DNA of 64,000 nt. It comes from Streptomyces sp. Act143 (GTDB lineage: Bacteria > Actinomycetota > Actinomycetes > Streptomycetales > Streptomycetaceae). Location: positions 2,661,697-2,725,696 of the forward strand of contig NZ_QFRX01000001.1 of assembly GCF_003143935.1 (NCBI RefSeq), given 5' to 3'. A model generated the notes under the pieces. It did no database searches. It had not been told where the DNA came from and saw only the letters and a program-made list of their open reading frames with translations. Shown here piece by piece: positions 9,700-18,825 of this stretch. Every line of letters begins with the position of its first letter. Position 1 is the stretch's first letter. The position numbers were made by a program, and so were the translations under genes.

Positions 9700-10205
9700 T
9701 GTCGGACACGGACACCCCGCGTCGGGGAGTGCGGTCGGCCTTCCGCAAGTGGCGGGCCGGCCGTCCGTTCTGGGGCGGGCTGCTGCTCGCCCTGGGCGGG
9801 GCGGAGATCCTGCTCACCGAGAAGGCGTCACTGAAGGTCGTCCTGCACATCGGCATGCAGGGCCTGGCCGGCTATCTCCTGCCGGCGCTCATGCTGCTGT
9901 TGGGCCTGCTGATCCTGTTCAACCCCACCCAGCGTCTCTTCTACTCGATCACCGGCGTCCTGCTCGCCCTGGGCACCTGGCTGACCTCGAACCTCGGGGG
10001 CTTCTTCATCGGCCTCCTGCTCGGCGTCACCGGCAGTTGCCTGGCCTTCGGCTGGCTGCCGGACCAGGAACCGCGGGTGAGCCGCAGGAAGCGGCGCAGG
10101 GCGGCACGGGAGGCGAAGGCCGCGACGGGGCTCGGCTCTGTCGGAGGTGTCGGCTCCGGCGTGCCTGTCGGCCCCCTCGGACCGGAGGCCGGGGAACCGG
10201 CGTGA
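9699..10205 (+). CDS. DUF6114 family integral membrane protein
   Basis: A 168-residue protein with about four transmembrane helices (RPFWGGLLLALGGAEILL; GLAGYLLPALMLLLGLLILF; a segment around ITGVLLALGTWL; FFIGLLLGVTGSCLAF). An Arg/Lys-rich cytoplasmic tail follows (SRRKRRRAAREAK). This matches DUF6114, the usual partner of DUF6230. The ATG at 9699 shares its A with the upstream TGA. The two products probably form a membrane complex. The stop codon is the first three bases of a tandem repeat array. Confidence 0.87.
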   Translation: MSDTDTPRRGVRSAFRKWRAGRPFWGGLLLALGGAEILLTEKASLKVVLHIGMQGLAGYLLPALMLLLGLLILFNPTQRLFYSITGVLLALGTWLTSNLGGFFIGLLLGVTGSCLAFGWLPDQEPRVSRRKRRRAAREAKAATGLGSVGGVGSGVPVGPLGPEAGEPA

Positions 10206-10346
10206 CGACGAGGGTCCAGGCCGGCGCAGGCCCATGACGGCGAAGGTCCGGGCCGGCGCAGGCCGGTGACGGCGAAGGCCCAGACCGGCGCACGCCCGTG
10301 ACGGGGAAGGTCCGGGCCGGCGCAGGCCGGTGACGGCGAGGGCCGG
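10203..10346 (+). repeat. 32-bp tandem repeat, four full copies and a partial one
   Basis: Units start at 10203, 10235, 10267 and 10299, with a partial fifth at 10331. Each begins TGACGGCGAAGGTCC and ends CCGGCGCAGGCC, with a few substitutions. The first unit begins exactly at the TGA of the DUF6114 gene. The rest of 10347-10684 shows no gene or clear structure before the P450 start. Confidence 0.85.
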
Positions 10347-10684
10347 TGAGCCGTGGGGACAGAGCGGCGGCAGGAAAGCACCGCCGCCGAGCCGTGTCGG
10401 CCCCGTCCGGCTCGGCGGACACACCGGACCCGCCTGGCCCCGCGAGCCCGCCCGTGCACACCTGCCCGCCCTCGGGGTCCCGTCCTCCCCACCACCCCAC
10501 CCCCCTGCGCCTTCGACCACCCGCCCGTTTCCGGCCAGAGCCCTCGTGCACCCTCGCGCACCCCGCGCCCGTCCCCCTAGCGTGGCCGTGACGCACCGCA
10601 GCCCGGGCCGGCCGGGGTGGCCGTGTCGTGCCGTCCGGAGACCCCGAGCCGGGGCCCGGGAGCCCACGGGACAGGGGGAGTTCG

Positions 10685-11926
10685 ATGGAGTTCAAGGACC
10701 CGGTCGTGATCGACCCGACCGGTCGTGACATCCACGGCGAGGCCGCGCGGATACGGGAACGTGGCCCCGTCACCCCGGTCGAACTGCCCCACGGGGTACC
10801 GGCCTGGGCGATCAGCAGCCCCGCGCTGCTGCGCCGGCTGCTCGCCGATCCGAGGGTGTCGAAGGACCCGCGGCAGCACTGGCCGCGCTGGATCGAGGGC
10901 GGCATCACGCCGGACTGGCCGCTGTTCACCTGGGTCGCCGTGCAGAACATGTTCACGGCCTACGGCAACGACCACAGGCGGCTGCGGAACCTCGTCGCGA
11001 AGGTGTTCACCGCCCGCCGTACCGCCGCCCTGCGACCGCGTGTCGAAGCCATCGCCGATGCCTTGCTGGACCGCGTCGCCGAGGCCGGCGAGGGCGGCCG
11101 AGTCGTCGACCTGCGCAAGGAGTTCTGCTACCCGCTGCCCATCCAGGTCATCGGCGAGCTGCTCGGGCTGCCGGAGGAGCAGGGGCCGGAGCTGCGGGCC
11201 GTGGTGGACGGCGTCTTCCACACCTCCGCCGACCCCGCCGAAGTGGCCGACATCTACGCCAGGTTCTACGCCGCCATGCATCAACTCGTCGCGACGAAGA
11301 GGGCGTTGCCGGGCGACGACCTCACCTCCGCGCTGATCGCGGCCCATGACGACGACGGCTCCCGCCTCAGCGAGCAGGAGCTGCTCGACACCCTGGTCCT
11401 CATGATCAGCGCCGGGCACGAGACCACGGTGAACCTGCTCGACAACGCGGTCCACGCCCTGCTCACCCACCCCGCCCAGCTCGCCCTGGTGCGCGGCGGG
11501 CAGGCGTCCTGGGACGACGTGATCGAGGAGACCCTGCGTGCCGAGGCACCGGTGGCGAGCCTGCCGCTGCGGTACGCCGTGACCGACCTGGAGCTGGGTG
11601 AGCTGGGCGGCCCCGAGGGCGCCGTGATCCACGCGGGCGAGGCGATCCTCGCCGCGTACGCCGCCGCCGGGCGCGACCCGGAGCATCACGGCGAGGACGC
11701 GGACGTCTTCGACGTCACCCGGGCCGACAAGGACCATCTCGCCTTCGGGTACGGCGCCCATCACTGCCTGGGCGCCCCGCTGGGTCGCCTGGAGGCGCGC
11801 GTGGCGCTGCCCGCCCTCTTCGGCCGCTTCCCGGACCTCACGCTCGCCGTGCCGCCCGCGGGCCTCGAACCGGTGGACTCGTTCATCTCGCACGGGCACG
11901 TCCGGCTGCCGGTCCGCCTGAGCTGA
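10685..11926 (+). CDS. Cytochrome P450
   Basis: A 413-residue soluble bacterial P450, probably of the CYP105/107 type. The oxygen-binding I-helix motif AGHETT is at 243-248, the K-helix ExxR at E282-R285, and the haem-binding loop FGYGAHHCLGAPLGR has Cys361 as the axial ligand. All catalytic elements are intact and the length is normal. ATG 10685 follows GGGGGAG. No ferredoxin or ferredoxin reductase gene is adjacent, so electrons must come from elsewhere. No biosynthetic cluster surrounds it. The substrate is unknown. Confidence 0.95.
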   Translation: MEFKDPVVIDPTGRDIHGEAARIRERGPVTPVELPHGVPAWAISSPALLRRLLADPRVSKDPRQHWPRWIEGGITPDWPLFTWVAVQNMFTAYGNDHRRLRNLVAKVFTARRTAALRPRVEAIADALLDRVAEAGEGGRVVDLRKEFCYPLPIQVIGELLGLPEEQGPELRAVVDGVFHTSADPAEVADIYARFYAAMHQLVATKRALPGDDLTSALIAAHDDDGSRLSEQELLDTLVLMISAGHETTVNLLDNAVHALLTHPAQLALVRGGQASWDDVIEETLRAEAPVASLPLRYAVTDLELGELGGPEGAVIHAGEAILAAYAAAGRDPEHHGEDADVFDVTRADKDHLAFGYGAHHCLGAPLGRLEARVALPALFGRFPDLTLAVPPAGLEPVDSFISHGHVRLPVRLS

Positions 11927-11935
11927 CCGGCCGCC

Positions 11936-12172
11936 TCACCCCGCGGCGGCGGGGGGCTCCACCGGGGTCTGCGGTACCGCTTCCGCCGCGGTCGGCGTCA
12001 CCGACGTCGTCGCCGCGGGGTCGTCCTTCATCGCCTGCGCCTCGCTCTTGAGGATGCGCATGGACCTGCCGAGCGCCCGCGCGGTGTCGGGCAGCTTCTT
12101 CGAGCCGAACAGCACGATCACGACGATCGCCACTATCAGCAGGTGCCAGGGTTCCAGTCCGTTGCGGAGCAC
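11936..12172 (-). CDS. tatA: TatA/E-type twin-arginine translocase protein
   Basis: A 78-residue protein with a short N-terminus and one membrane helix ([23 protein letters not shown]). The FGxxKLP hinge and an amphipathic helix follow ([20 protein letters not shown]), then a disordered Pro/Ala-rich tail. TatA oligomers help form the pore through which folded Tat substrates pass. GTG 12172 is preceded by GGGAGG. No tatB or tatC is adjacent, so this may be a second TatA copy. It is divergent from the LCP gene and ends 9 bp from the convergent P450 gene. Confidence 0.92.
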   Translation of the reverse strand: MLRNGLEPWHLLIVAIVVIVLFGSKKLPDTARALGRSMRILKSEAQAMKDDPAATTSVTPTAAEAVPQTPVEPPAAAG

Positions 12173-12346
12173 GGCTGCGGCCTCCCATTTCCGGTCGCCC
12201 CGGAGTCGCCTGAGTTCTCTCAACTCACTCTTACGTCGGTCGCGCACACTGGCGTCGGCCGCCCGTCGGATGACGGTTGCTGTCGTACGCAACTGTACAA
12301 CCGGGACTTAGGCGACAAATCCCATCAATGTGCAAAAAGGGCGCGG

Positions 12347-13861
12347 ATGACGATCACCAGTGCGGGGAGGCCGGCACCCCCGCGGCACCGGCAGGAAGGG
12401 TCCGGCGGTCGCCGCCGGACGGGCCGTCGCCGGGGCCACCGGATACGCGTGGCGCTCGCCGTCTGCCTCTCGCTGCTGGTCCTCGCGACCGCCGGCGCGG
12501 GCTGGCTCTACCTGAAACTGGACGGGAACATCAGCACCTTCGACTCGGGCGGGGTCTCCGACGACCGGCCCCGGGCCGGTTCCTCACGGGGCGAGAACAT
12601 CCTGCTCATCGGCTCCGACGCACGCACCGGCGGCAACGCGGCCCTCGGCGGCGGCGACAAGGACGACATAGGGCGCTCCGACACCACGCTCCTGCTGCAC
12701 GTCTACGCCGACCACCGGCACGCGCTCGCGGTCTCCATCCCGCGCGACACCCTGGTCACCGTCCCGCCCTGCAAACTGCCCGACGGCAGCTGGACCAGGA
12801 CGCAGACCGACACGATGTTCAACGCGGCGTACTCGGTGGGCGAGACCGCCAAGGGCAACCCGGCCTGCACCCAGAACACCGTCGAGCACCTCACCGGTCT
12901 GCGCGTGGACCACACGGTCGTCGTCGACTTCAAGGGCTTCGCCCGGCTCACCGAGGTGGTGGGCGGGGTGCGGGTGTGCGTGCCGCAGGACGTCCACGAG
13001 AAGGACCTCGACCCGCACCGGACGACCCCCGGCAGGCTGCTGTTCAAGAAAGGGGTGCAGACCGTCTCCGGGCAGAAGGCGCTGGACTACGTGCGCCTCC
13101 GGCACGGCATCGGCGACGGCTCCGACATCGGCCGCATCAAGCGCCAACAGGCTTTCGTGGCAAGCCTGTTGAAGGAAGTGAAGAGCAAGGGCCTCACGCC
13201 GTCCCACCTGCTCCCGCTCGCCGACGCGGCCACCGAGTCCCTCACCGTCGACAGCGGGCTCGGCTCCGCCGGCAAGCTCATCTCCTTCGCGATGTCCCTG
13301 AAGGACGTCGACCTGCACAACACCAAGTTCGTCACCCTGCCCTGGCGGTACGACGGTTCACGCGTCGCGATCGTCGAACCGGACGCCGACGCCCTGTGGG
13401 CGGCCCTGAGGTCCGACCGCACGATCGACGGCAGGAACGCCACGGGCAGGACGAGGACGACGCCGACCGCACCGGCGTCCGCCGCCCCCGTGACGGGCGC
13501 CGGCATCGCCGTCGGCGTCTACAACGGCACCACCGTCACCGGTCTCGCCGCCCGCGCCGCCGCCACGCTCACCTCCGACGGCTTCACCGTCACCGGTACG
13601 GCGACGGCTGCCGACCAGGACCACACCACCACCCTCGTCGAGTACGGCCCCGGCGAGGAGACCCGGGCCCGCACGGTGGCCGAGGTCTTCCCGGGCGCCG
13701 CCCTGGAGTCCGTCACGGGGCCCGGCATCAGTGTCGTCCTGGGACGGTCGTACGCCACCGCGGCCGGCCCCACCACCACCGCGACCGCCGTCCCCAGCCA
13801 GGTCGCGGACGGCGCACGCTCCGCGGACGACGACCCGTGCTCGAATCTGACGTACGGCTGA
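12347..13861 (+). CDS. LytR-CpsA-Psr (LCP) family protein with LytR_C domain
   Basis: A 504-residue membrane protein. A basic N-terminus and one helix (VALAVCLSLLVLATAGAGWLYL) anchor it. The LCP domain follows, beginning ENILLIGSDAR. It includes SDTTLLLHVYAD, the arginine-rich SIPRDTLV and DYVRLRHGIGDGSDIGRIKRQ. A LytR_C domain (VGVYNGTTVTGLAARAA) lies near the end. LCP enzymes transfer lipid-linked glycopolymers to peptidoglycan outside the cell. The key Arg/Asp residues are present, so it should be active. ATG 12347 was chosen for its AAGG upstream and good signal-anchor placement. Confidence 0.93.
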   Translation: MTITSAGRPAPPRHRQEGSGGRRRTGRRRGHRIRVALAVCLSLLVLATAGAGWLYLKLDGNISTFDSGGVSDDRPRAGSSRGENILLIGSDARTGGNAALGGGDKDDIGRSDTTLLLHVYADHRHALAVSIPRDTLVTVPPCKLPDGSWTRTQTDTMFNAAYSVGETAKGNPACTQNTVEHLTGLRVDHTVVVDFKGFARLTEVVGGVRVCVPQDVHEKDLDPHRTTPGRLLFKKGVQTVSGQKALDYVRLRHGIGDGSDIGRIKRQQAFVASLLKEVKSKGLTPSHLLPLADAATESLTVDSGLGSAGKLISFAMSLKDVDLHNTKFVTLPWRYDGSRVAIVEPDADALWAALRSDRTIDGRNATGRTRTTPTAPASAAPVTGAGIAVGVYNGTTVTGLAARAAATLTSDGFTVTGTATAADQDHTTTLVEYGPGEETRARTVAEVFPGAALESVTGPGISVVLGRSYATAAGPTTTATAVPSQVADGARSADDDPCSNLTYG

Positions 13862-14045
13862 GCCCCGCTGAGACCATCACGATGCGGCACCGAGAAGTCA
13901 CTACCAGCGGCTGATCACTTGACTACCGGCGGTCACACGCGGTTGGCTCCGGACCAGTGAAGGTTCAACAGGCCGACGCACACCCGCGTTTCGGCCTCAC
14001 TTCGCGTTCCACCTGCTCGGCCGCACAGTGAGGTGCCGCACCCTC

Positions 14046-15074
14046 ATGATCACCACTTCCCCACCCCAGGCATCTTCCAGATCCGGCGCGTCCGTGCGTG
14101 CAGCCGTCGCCACCGCGACCGCCCTTCTGCTGCTGGCCGGCTGCTCCGGTTCTGGTTCCGCTTCCGGTTCCGCTTCCGACCAGGCGCGGCTCGGTGCGGA
14201 GGCGGCGAAGGGGGCGATGAAGGTCGCTCTGATCACCCACGGAGGCGAAGGGGACGCCTTCTGGGAGCTGGTGCGCAAGGGGGCGGAGGCGGCAGCCGCG
14301 AAGGACGGGGTCGCACTGACCTACGTGAGCGACTCCGACCCGGTGCGGCAGGCGCAGTCGGTGCGGGACGCCATCGGGGACCGGGTGGACGGGATCGCGG
14401 TGACGCTGGCCAAGCCGAACGCGATGAAGGCGCCGGTCGCCGAGGCCAGGGCGGCGGGCATCCCCGTCGTCGGGCTCAACTCCGGTATCGACGCCTGGAC
14501 GTCGCAGGGCCTGTTGCAGTACTTCGGCCAGGACGAGACCGTCGCGGGCGCCGCCGTCGGGGACAGACTCGACGGGCTCAAGGCCAAGCACGCGCTGTGT
14601 GTCATCCACGAGCGGGGCAACGTGGCACTGGAGGCGCGCTGCGCCGGGGTGAAGAAGGCGTTCGGCGGCGAGACCGAGAACCTGTACGTGGAGGGCACCG
14701 ACGCCGAGGCCGTCGACGCCGTCCTCACCGCCCGGCTGCGCCAGGACCCCGGCATCGACGAAGTCGTCACCATGGGCGCGCAGTTCGCGCTGGACGCGGT
14801 CGGGTCGGTGAAGGCGGCCGGCAGCAGGGCGCGGGTCGCCACCTTCGATCTCAACAAGGACCTGGTCCAGGCCGTGCGGAACGGGTCCGTGCAGTTCGCG
14901 GTGGACCAACAGCCCTATCTCCAGGGCTATCTCGCGGTCGACTCGCTGTGGCTGTACCGGACCAACGGCAACGTCAGCGGCGGGGGTGTGGCACCCGTAC
15001 TGACCGGCCCCGCGTTCGTGACCCGGAGCAATGTCGCGGCCGTGGCGAAGTTCGCCGCCGCCGGGACCCGCTGA
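14046..15074 (+). CDS. Sugar-binding lipoprotein (periplasmic binding protein, RbsB-like)
   Basis: A 342-residue lipoprotein. The N-terminus ends in the lipobox LLLLAGC, followed by a Gly/Ser linker and a RbsB-type fold: VALITHGGEGDAFWELVRKG, DGIAVTLAKP, GIPVVGLNSG, then AVDQQPYLQGYLAVDSLWLY near the end. Relatives bind rhizopine, myo-inositol or other sugars. No permease or ATPase gene is adjacent. Instead, conservon 1 starts 63 bp downstream on the same strand. It may thus feed a sensory system, not a transporter. ATG 14046 was chosen, with GAGGTG upstream; GTG 14028 is an alternative. Confidence 0.88.
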   Translation: MITTSPPQASSRSGASVRAAVATATALLLLAGCSGSGSASGSASDQARLGAEAAKGAMKVALITHGGEGDAFWELVRKGAEAAAAKDGVALTYVSDSDPVRQAQSVRDAIGDRVDGIAVTLAKPNAMKAPVAEARAAGIPVVGLNSGIDAWTSQGLLQYFGQDETVAGAAVGDRLDGLKAKHALCVIHERGNVALEARCAGVKKAFGGETENLYVEGTDAEAVDAVLTARLRQDPGIDEVVTMGAQFALDAVGSVKAAGSRARVATFDLNKDLVQAVRNGSVQFAVDQQPYLQGYLAVDSLWLYRTNGNVSGGGVAPVLTGPAFVTRSNVAAVAKFAAAGTR

Positions 15075-15137
15075 GCGGGCCCCCACTCCGCTCGAACTCC
15101 CCACCTCCCCCTCCCTGCTGATCGCCCAAGGACGACC

Positions 15138-17402
15138 ATGTCTGAACGGACGGGCCCCCGGCGCCGGCGCCGCCTCGGCTCCATACGGCTCTCCCTGATC
15201 CTCCTGGCGCTGGTGCCCGGCGTCACCCTCGCCGCCATGTGGGGTGTGACGACCACCCAGATGTTCTCCGAGGGCCTCAGGCTGCGCGCGCAGACGGAAC
15301 TGAGCCGCTCGACCGGCGCCATGGGCACCGAGGCCACGCTCGCGCTCCAGGGCGAACGGGCCCGGTCGGCGGCCTGGTTGGCGCGCGTACCCGGGTCCCG
15401 GGCCGCCCTGGACCGGCAGCGCGCCGAGACGGACCGGGCGGTCGCGAAGCTCGTCGGCCGCGCCGAGGAGATCCAGCGGGCCCCCGACCGGGTCGCGGAA
15501 CGGCTGTACTCGGTGGTGGCCTCGCTGGGCAGCCTGGAGTACTACCGCGACCAGGTGGACGACCCGGCCGACATCCCCGCCGAACAGGTCCTGGACCAGT
15601 ACACGTCGATCGTCGACGGTCAGATCCACGCCTTCCAGGAGCTCTCCCAGGTCGACGACGGCGACCTCACCTCCCAGGCGGGCCCGCTGGTGGCCCTGGA
15701 GCACGCGGCGGAGCTGACCTCGCAGGAGGACGCACAGCTCACGCTCGCCTGGCCGAGCGGACACCTCGACGAGCAGGCCCGGACGCAGTTCGTCCAGCTG
15801 GTCAACACGCGCCGCTGGCTGGTCAAGGACCAGATCCTGCCCGCACTGACCGGCGACACGAAAACGGAGACCGAACGAATCCTGGCGAGCGAGGAGTGGC
15901 AGACCCTGCTGTCCGTCGAGGACCAGGTGCTCGCCGCCCGCCCCACCGACGGCACCGGCCGGGTCGCGCTGCCCGACCTGCGGAAACAGTGGACGGCCGC
16001 GCTGGACAAGGTCTCCGCCCGCTACGCGGTCCTCATCCGGCAGCAGACCTCGGGGCTGCTCACCCGCAGCGCCGACAAGGCCGACGGCCTGCTGCTGACG
16101 GCGGCCTCGCTCAGCGCCGGCGGGCTGGTCGCCCTGCTGCTGTGTGTGGGCATGTCCTGGCGGATCACCCGCTCCCTGTCCCGGCGGCTGCGCGGCCTCA
16201 GGGTCGCCACCCTGAGTCTCGCCCAGGAGCGGCTGCCCGACGTGGTCGCCCGCCTCGACCGGGGCGAGAAGGTCGACGTGGACCGGGCGGCACCCGAGCT
16301 GGACTACGGCTCCGACGAACTCGGCGCGGTGGCAAGGGCGTTCAACACCGCGCAGCGCACGGCAGTGGAGACCGCCGTCGAACTCGCCGACACCCGGCGC
16401 GGCTTCCAGAAGGTCATCCTCGGCATCGCGCGGCAGAGCCAGAACCTGGTCAACCTCCAGCTGAGCCGCCTCGACACTCTCGAACGCCGCCACCAGGACC
16501 CCGACGTCCTCGCGGGCCTGTACGAACTCGACTCGACCGCCAGCCAGTTGCGGCGGTACGAGGAGAATCTCGTCATCATCAGCGGCGGGCAGCCCCGGCG
16601 CAGCTGGACCGAGCCGGTCGCGCTCGTCGACATCCTGCGCAGTGCGGTCGGAGAGGTCGCCGAGTACCAGCGGGTGGAGGTGCACACCGACGAGGAGCTG
16701 TCCCTGGCCCCGCCCGCCGTGGCCGACGTGATCCACCTGCTGGCCGAACTCATCGAGAACGCCACGCTGTACTCCCCCGCGCCCAGCCCGGTCGGGGTGC
16801 GGGCGGCGCTCGTCGCCAAGGGCCTGGCCGTCGAGATCGAGGACCGGGGTCTCGGTATGCCGGAGGAGGACTACGCCTCGTTCAACGCCCAGTTGGCCGA
16901 GGACCCCAAGTTCGACGTGGTGGCCCTCGCCGACGACCTCAGGCTCGGCATGTTCGTGGTCGCCAAGCTCGCCGACCGGCACGGCATCACGGTGACGCTG
17001 CGCTCGTCGCCGTACGGGGGGACCACGGCGATCGTGCTGGTTCCGCACGAGATCCTGGTCCGGGAGGAGGACGCCGAGCCCGCGGAGGCCGTGGACGCGG
17101 AGCCCCGTACGACGCTTCCGCCCCCGGAGCCCCGTACGGCCCTTCCGCCGAAGGAGCCGCGTGAACCGGCGCCCACGGAGGCCCCCGTGGCCGGGCTCTC
17201 CCCGCTCCCCCGGCGCGTCCCCCAGACCAGCCTGGCCGTGGAGCTCCGCGAGGAGGCGCCGCCCGTCGCGGACGACGACCCCGACGGCTTCACGGCGGAG
17301 CACGCGGCCTCCTCGCTCGCCGGGTTCCAGCGCGGCACGCTCCGAGCCCGGGACGCGGTCGAATCCGCTCCCACCCCCGCTTCGCACACCGACCGCTCAT
17401 GA
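15138..17402 (+). CDS. cvnA: Conservon 1 sensor-kinase-like protein CvnA (NIT domain)
   Basis: A 754-residue membrane protein. A helix at about 17-42, a large extracellular helical domain of the nitrate/nitrite-sensing (NIT) type, a second helix at about 318-342 and a HAMP-like linker come in order. An ATPase domain follows, with an N-box (ELIENATLYSP, about 536) and G1 box (DRGLGM, about 570). A Pro-rich tail ends the protein. At the position where cvn kinases usually have a DH pair, it has Asp465-Ser466, so the likely phospho-acceptor His is missing. Its TGA overlaps ATG 17399 of the cvnB reading frame. CvnA proteins work with small GTPases (CvnD), in the manner of a G-protein-coupled receptor. 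Confidence 0.93.
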   Translation: MSERTGPRRRRRLGSIRLSLILLALVPGVTLAAMWGVTTTQMFSEGLRLRAQTELSRSTGAMGTEATLALQGERARSAAWLARVPGSRAALDRQRAETDRAVAKLVGRAEEIQRAPDRVAERLYSVVASLGSLEYYRDQVDDPADIPAEQVLDQYTSIVDGQIHAFQELSQVDDGDLTSQAGPLVALEHAAELTSQEDAQLTLAWPSGHLDEQARTQFVQLVNTRRWLVKDQILPALTGDTKTETERILASEEWQTLLSVEDQVLAARPTDGTGRVALPDLRKQWTAALDKVSARYAVLIRQQTSGLLTRSADKADGLLLTAASLSAGGLVALLLCVGMSWRITRSLSRRLRGLRVATLSLAQERLPDVVARLDRGEKVDVDRAAPELDYGSDELGAVARAFNTAQRTAVETAVELADTRRGFQKVILGIARQSQNLVNLQLSRLDTLERRHQDPDVLAGLYELDSTASQLRRYEENLVIISGGQPRRSWTEPVALVDILRSAVGEVAEYQRVEVHTDEELSLAPPAVADVIHLLAELIENATLYSPAPSPVGVRAALVAKGLAVEIEDRGLGMPEEDYASFNAQLAEDPKFDVVALADDLRLGMFVVAKLADRHGITVTLRSSPYGGTTAIVLVPHEILVREEDAEPAEAVDAEPRTTLPPPEPRTALPPKEPREPAPTEAPVAGLSPLPRRVPQTSLAVELREEAPPVADDDPDGFTAEHAASSLAGFQRGTLRARDAVESAPTPASHTDRS

Positions 17403-17413
17403 AGGACAACGCC

Positions 17414-17836
17414 ATGACACACCCCACCCCCGCCACGCACACCGCGCTGGACCAGTTGCTCACCGGGCTCGTCGACCGGGTCGCGGACGTGACCCAGGCC
17501 GTGGTGCTCTCCGAGGACGGGCTGGTGGTCAGCAAGTCCACCGGGTTCCTGCGCGACGACGCCGAGCGGCTCGCGGCGACCGCGTCCGGGCTGATGAGCC
17601 TCAGCAAGGGCGTCAGCATGGACTTCCGGGGCGGGCCGGTGCGGCAGGCGCTCATCGAGATGGCCAACAGTTTCCTGATACTGACCTCGGCCGGTCCCGG
17701 CGCCCACCTCGTCGTGCTCACCGGGCCGAACGCGGACGTCGGCGTGGTGGCGTACCAGATGAACATGCTGGTGAAGAAGATCGGCGAGCACCTCAGCGCG
17801 GCCCCACGGACCGGCCTCGGACCCACCGGCGCGTGA
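17414..17836 (+). CDS. cvnB: Conservon 1 Roadblock/LC7 protein CvnB
   Basis: A 140-residue Roadblock/LC7-fold protein: an N-terminal helix (LDQLLTGLVDRVADVTQAVVLS), the strand EDGLVVSKS and the helix ERLAATASGLMSLSKGVS. Strands with FLILTSAG and HLVVLTGPNADVG end the fold. Such proteins regulate small GTPases. I prefer ATG 17414 with GAAGGA seven bases upstream; ATG 17399 overlaps the cvnA stop (ATGA) and would add five residues. It lies second in the four-gene conservon and should act on CvnD. Confidence 0.93.
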   Translation: MTHPTPATHTALDQLLTGLVDRVADVTQAVVLSEDGLVVSKSTGFLRDDAERLAATASGLMSLSKGVSMDFRGGPVRQALIEMANSFLILTSAGPGAHLVVLTGPNADVGVVAYQMNMLVKKIGEHLSAAPRTGLGPTGA

Positions 17837-17837
17837 G

Positions 17838-18200
17838 GTGAGCGAAAGCGACGCGGCGGCGGGCCGGCTGGTACGGCCCTTCGCCCTGACCGGCGGGAGG
17901 ACCCGGCCCAGCCGCGCCTGCTTCACCCTCATCGCCACGGTGACCGCGGTGGACCCGCCGCCGGAGCGGGCGCCCCGGCCGCAGCCCGAGCAGGCCCGCA
18001 TCCTGCGCCGGTGCGCCCGCCCGGTCGCGGTCGCGGAGCTGGCCGCGCTGCTGGACCTGCCGGTGAGCGTGGTCGTGATCATGCTCTGCGATCTGCTGGA
18101 GGCGGGCCTGGTCACCGTCCACCCGCCGCATCCCGTCACCGACCGCACCCTGGACCTGGACCTCTTGCAGAAAGTGAGGGACGGCCTTGGCCGGCTCTGA
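17838..18200 (+). CDS. cvnC: Conservon 1 DUF742 protein CvnC
   Basis: A 120-residue DUF742 protein. It has the usual start LVRPFALTGGRTRPS and a winged-helix-like core (ILRRCARPVAVAELAALLDLP, then VVVIMLCDLLEAGLVTVHPP). In conservons it is the third component; its biochemical role is not settled. GTG 17838 begins one base after the cvnB stop, and its end overlaps the start of cvnD by 14 bp. This indicates a tightly coupled operon. Confidence 0.92.
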   Translation: MSESDAAAGRLVRPFALTGGRTRPSRACFTLIATVTAVDPPPERAPRPQPEQARILRRCARPVAVAELAALLDLPVSVVVIMLCDLLEAGLVTVHPPHPVTDRTLDLDLLQKVRDGLGRL

Positions 18201-18825
18201 GGCACCCGTCGTCGAGACCCCTGTCGCGCCGGACACCGTGAAGATACTGATCGCCGGGGGGTTCGGCGTCGGCAAGACGACGATGGTCGGGTCGGTGAGC
18301 GAGATCGTGCCGCTGCGGACCGAGGAACCGCTGACCGTGGCCGGGCTCGGTGTCGACGACCTGGCGGGTATCGAGCTCAAGAAGGCGACCACCGTCGCCC
18401 TGGACTTCGGCCGGATCACGATCAACGACCGGCTCGTCCTCTATCTGTTCGGCACCCCGGGACAGCAGCGGTTCTGGTTCATGTGGAACGACCTGGCGGT
18501 GGGCGCCCTCGGCGCGGTGGTCCTCGTCGACGTGCGCCGCCCGGAGGCCAGCTTCGCCGCCGTCGACTTCTTCGAGCGCCGGAACATCCCCTTCGTGGTC
18601 GGCGTCAACGGCTTCGACGGCCGGCACCCGTACCCGCCGGACGTGATCCGGGACGCCCTCGCGCTGCCGGAGGGCGTCCCGGTGGTGCTGTGCGACGCGC
18701 GGGAGCGGGAGTCCTCGCGGGACGTGCTGATCGCCCTGCTGGACCTGCTGATCGCGGCGGCGGTGCAGGGCCCCGCGCACCCGGAGCTGCCCGGCGGCCG
18801 TGACGGAGCCGCCGGGCCGCGGTGA
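18187..18825 (+). CDS. cvnD: Conservon 1 small GTP-binding protein CvnD
   Basis: A 212-residue Ras-like GTPase of the bacterial MglA/CvnD type. The P-loop is GGFGVGKTT (about 24-32) and the switch II motif FGTPGQQRF. A later guanine-specificity segment is around VGVNGFDG, where classical NKxD is replaced by NGFD, as in this family. The start is TTG 18187 within cvnC, with GAGGGA upstream; an in-frame GTG at 18238 would begin right before the P-loop and is less likely. Its stop codon abuts the stop of the convergent surface-protein gene in a shared TGATCA. Confidence 0.92.
   Translation: MAGSEAPVVETPVAPDTVKILIAGGFGVGKTTMVGSVSEIVPLRTEEPLTVAGLGVDDLAGIELKKATTVALDFGRITINDRLVLYLFGTPGQQRFWFMWNDLAVGALGAVVLVDVRRPEASFAAVDFFERRNIPFVVGVNGFDGRHPYPPDVIRDALALPEGVPVVLCDARERESSRDVLIALLDLLIAAAVQGPAHPELPGGRDGAAGPR

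Noticed and set aside
10203..10346. CRISPR array
   Set aside because: The 32-bp units are directly adjacent with no spacers, and no cas genes are present.
13965..17387. 1140-residue open frame on the minus strand
   Set aside because: It is antisense to the sugar-binding lipoprotein and cvnA genes, has no domain pattern, and arises from the high GC of the true genes.
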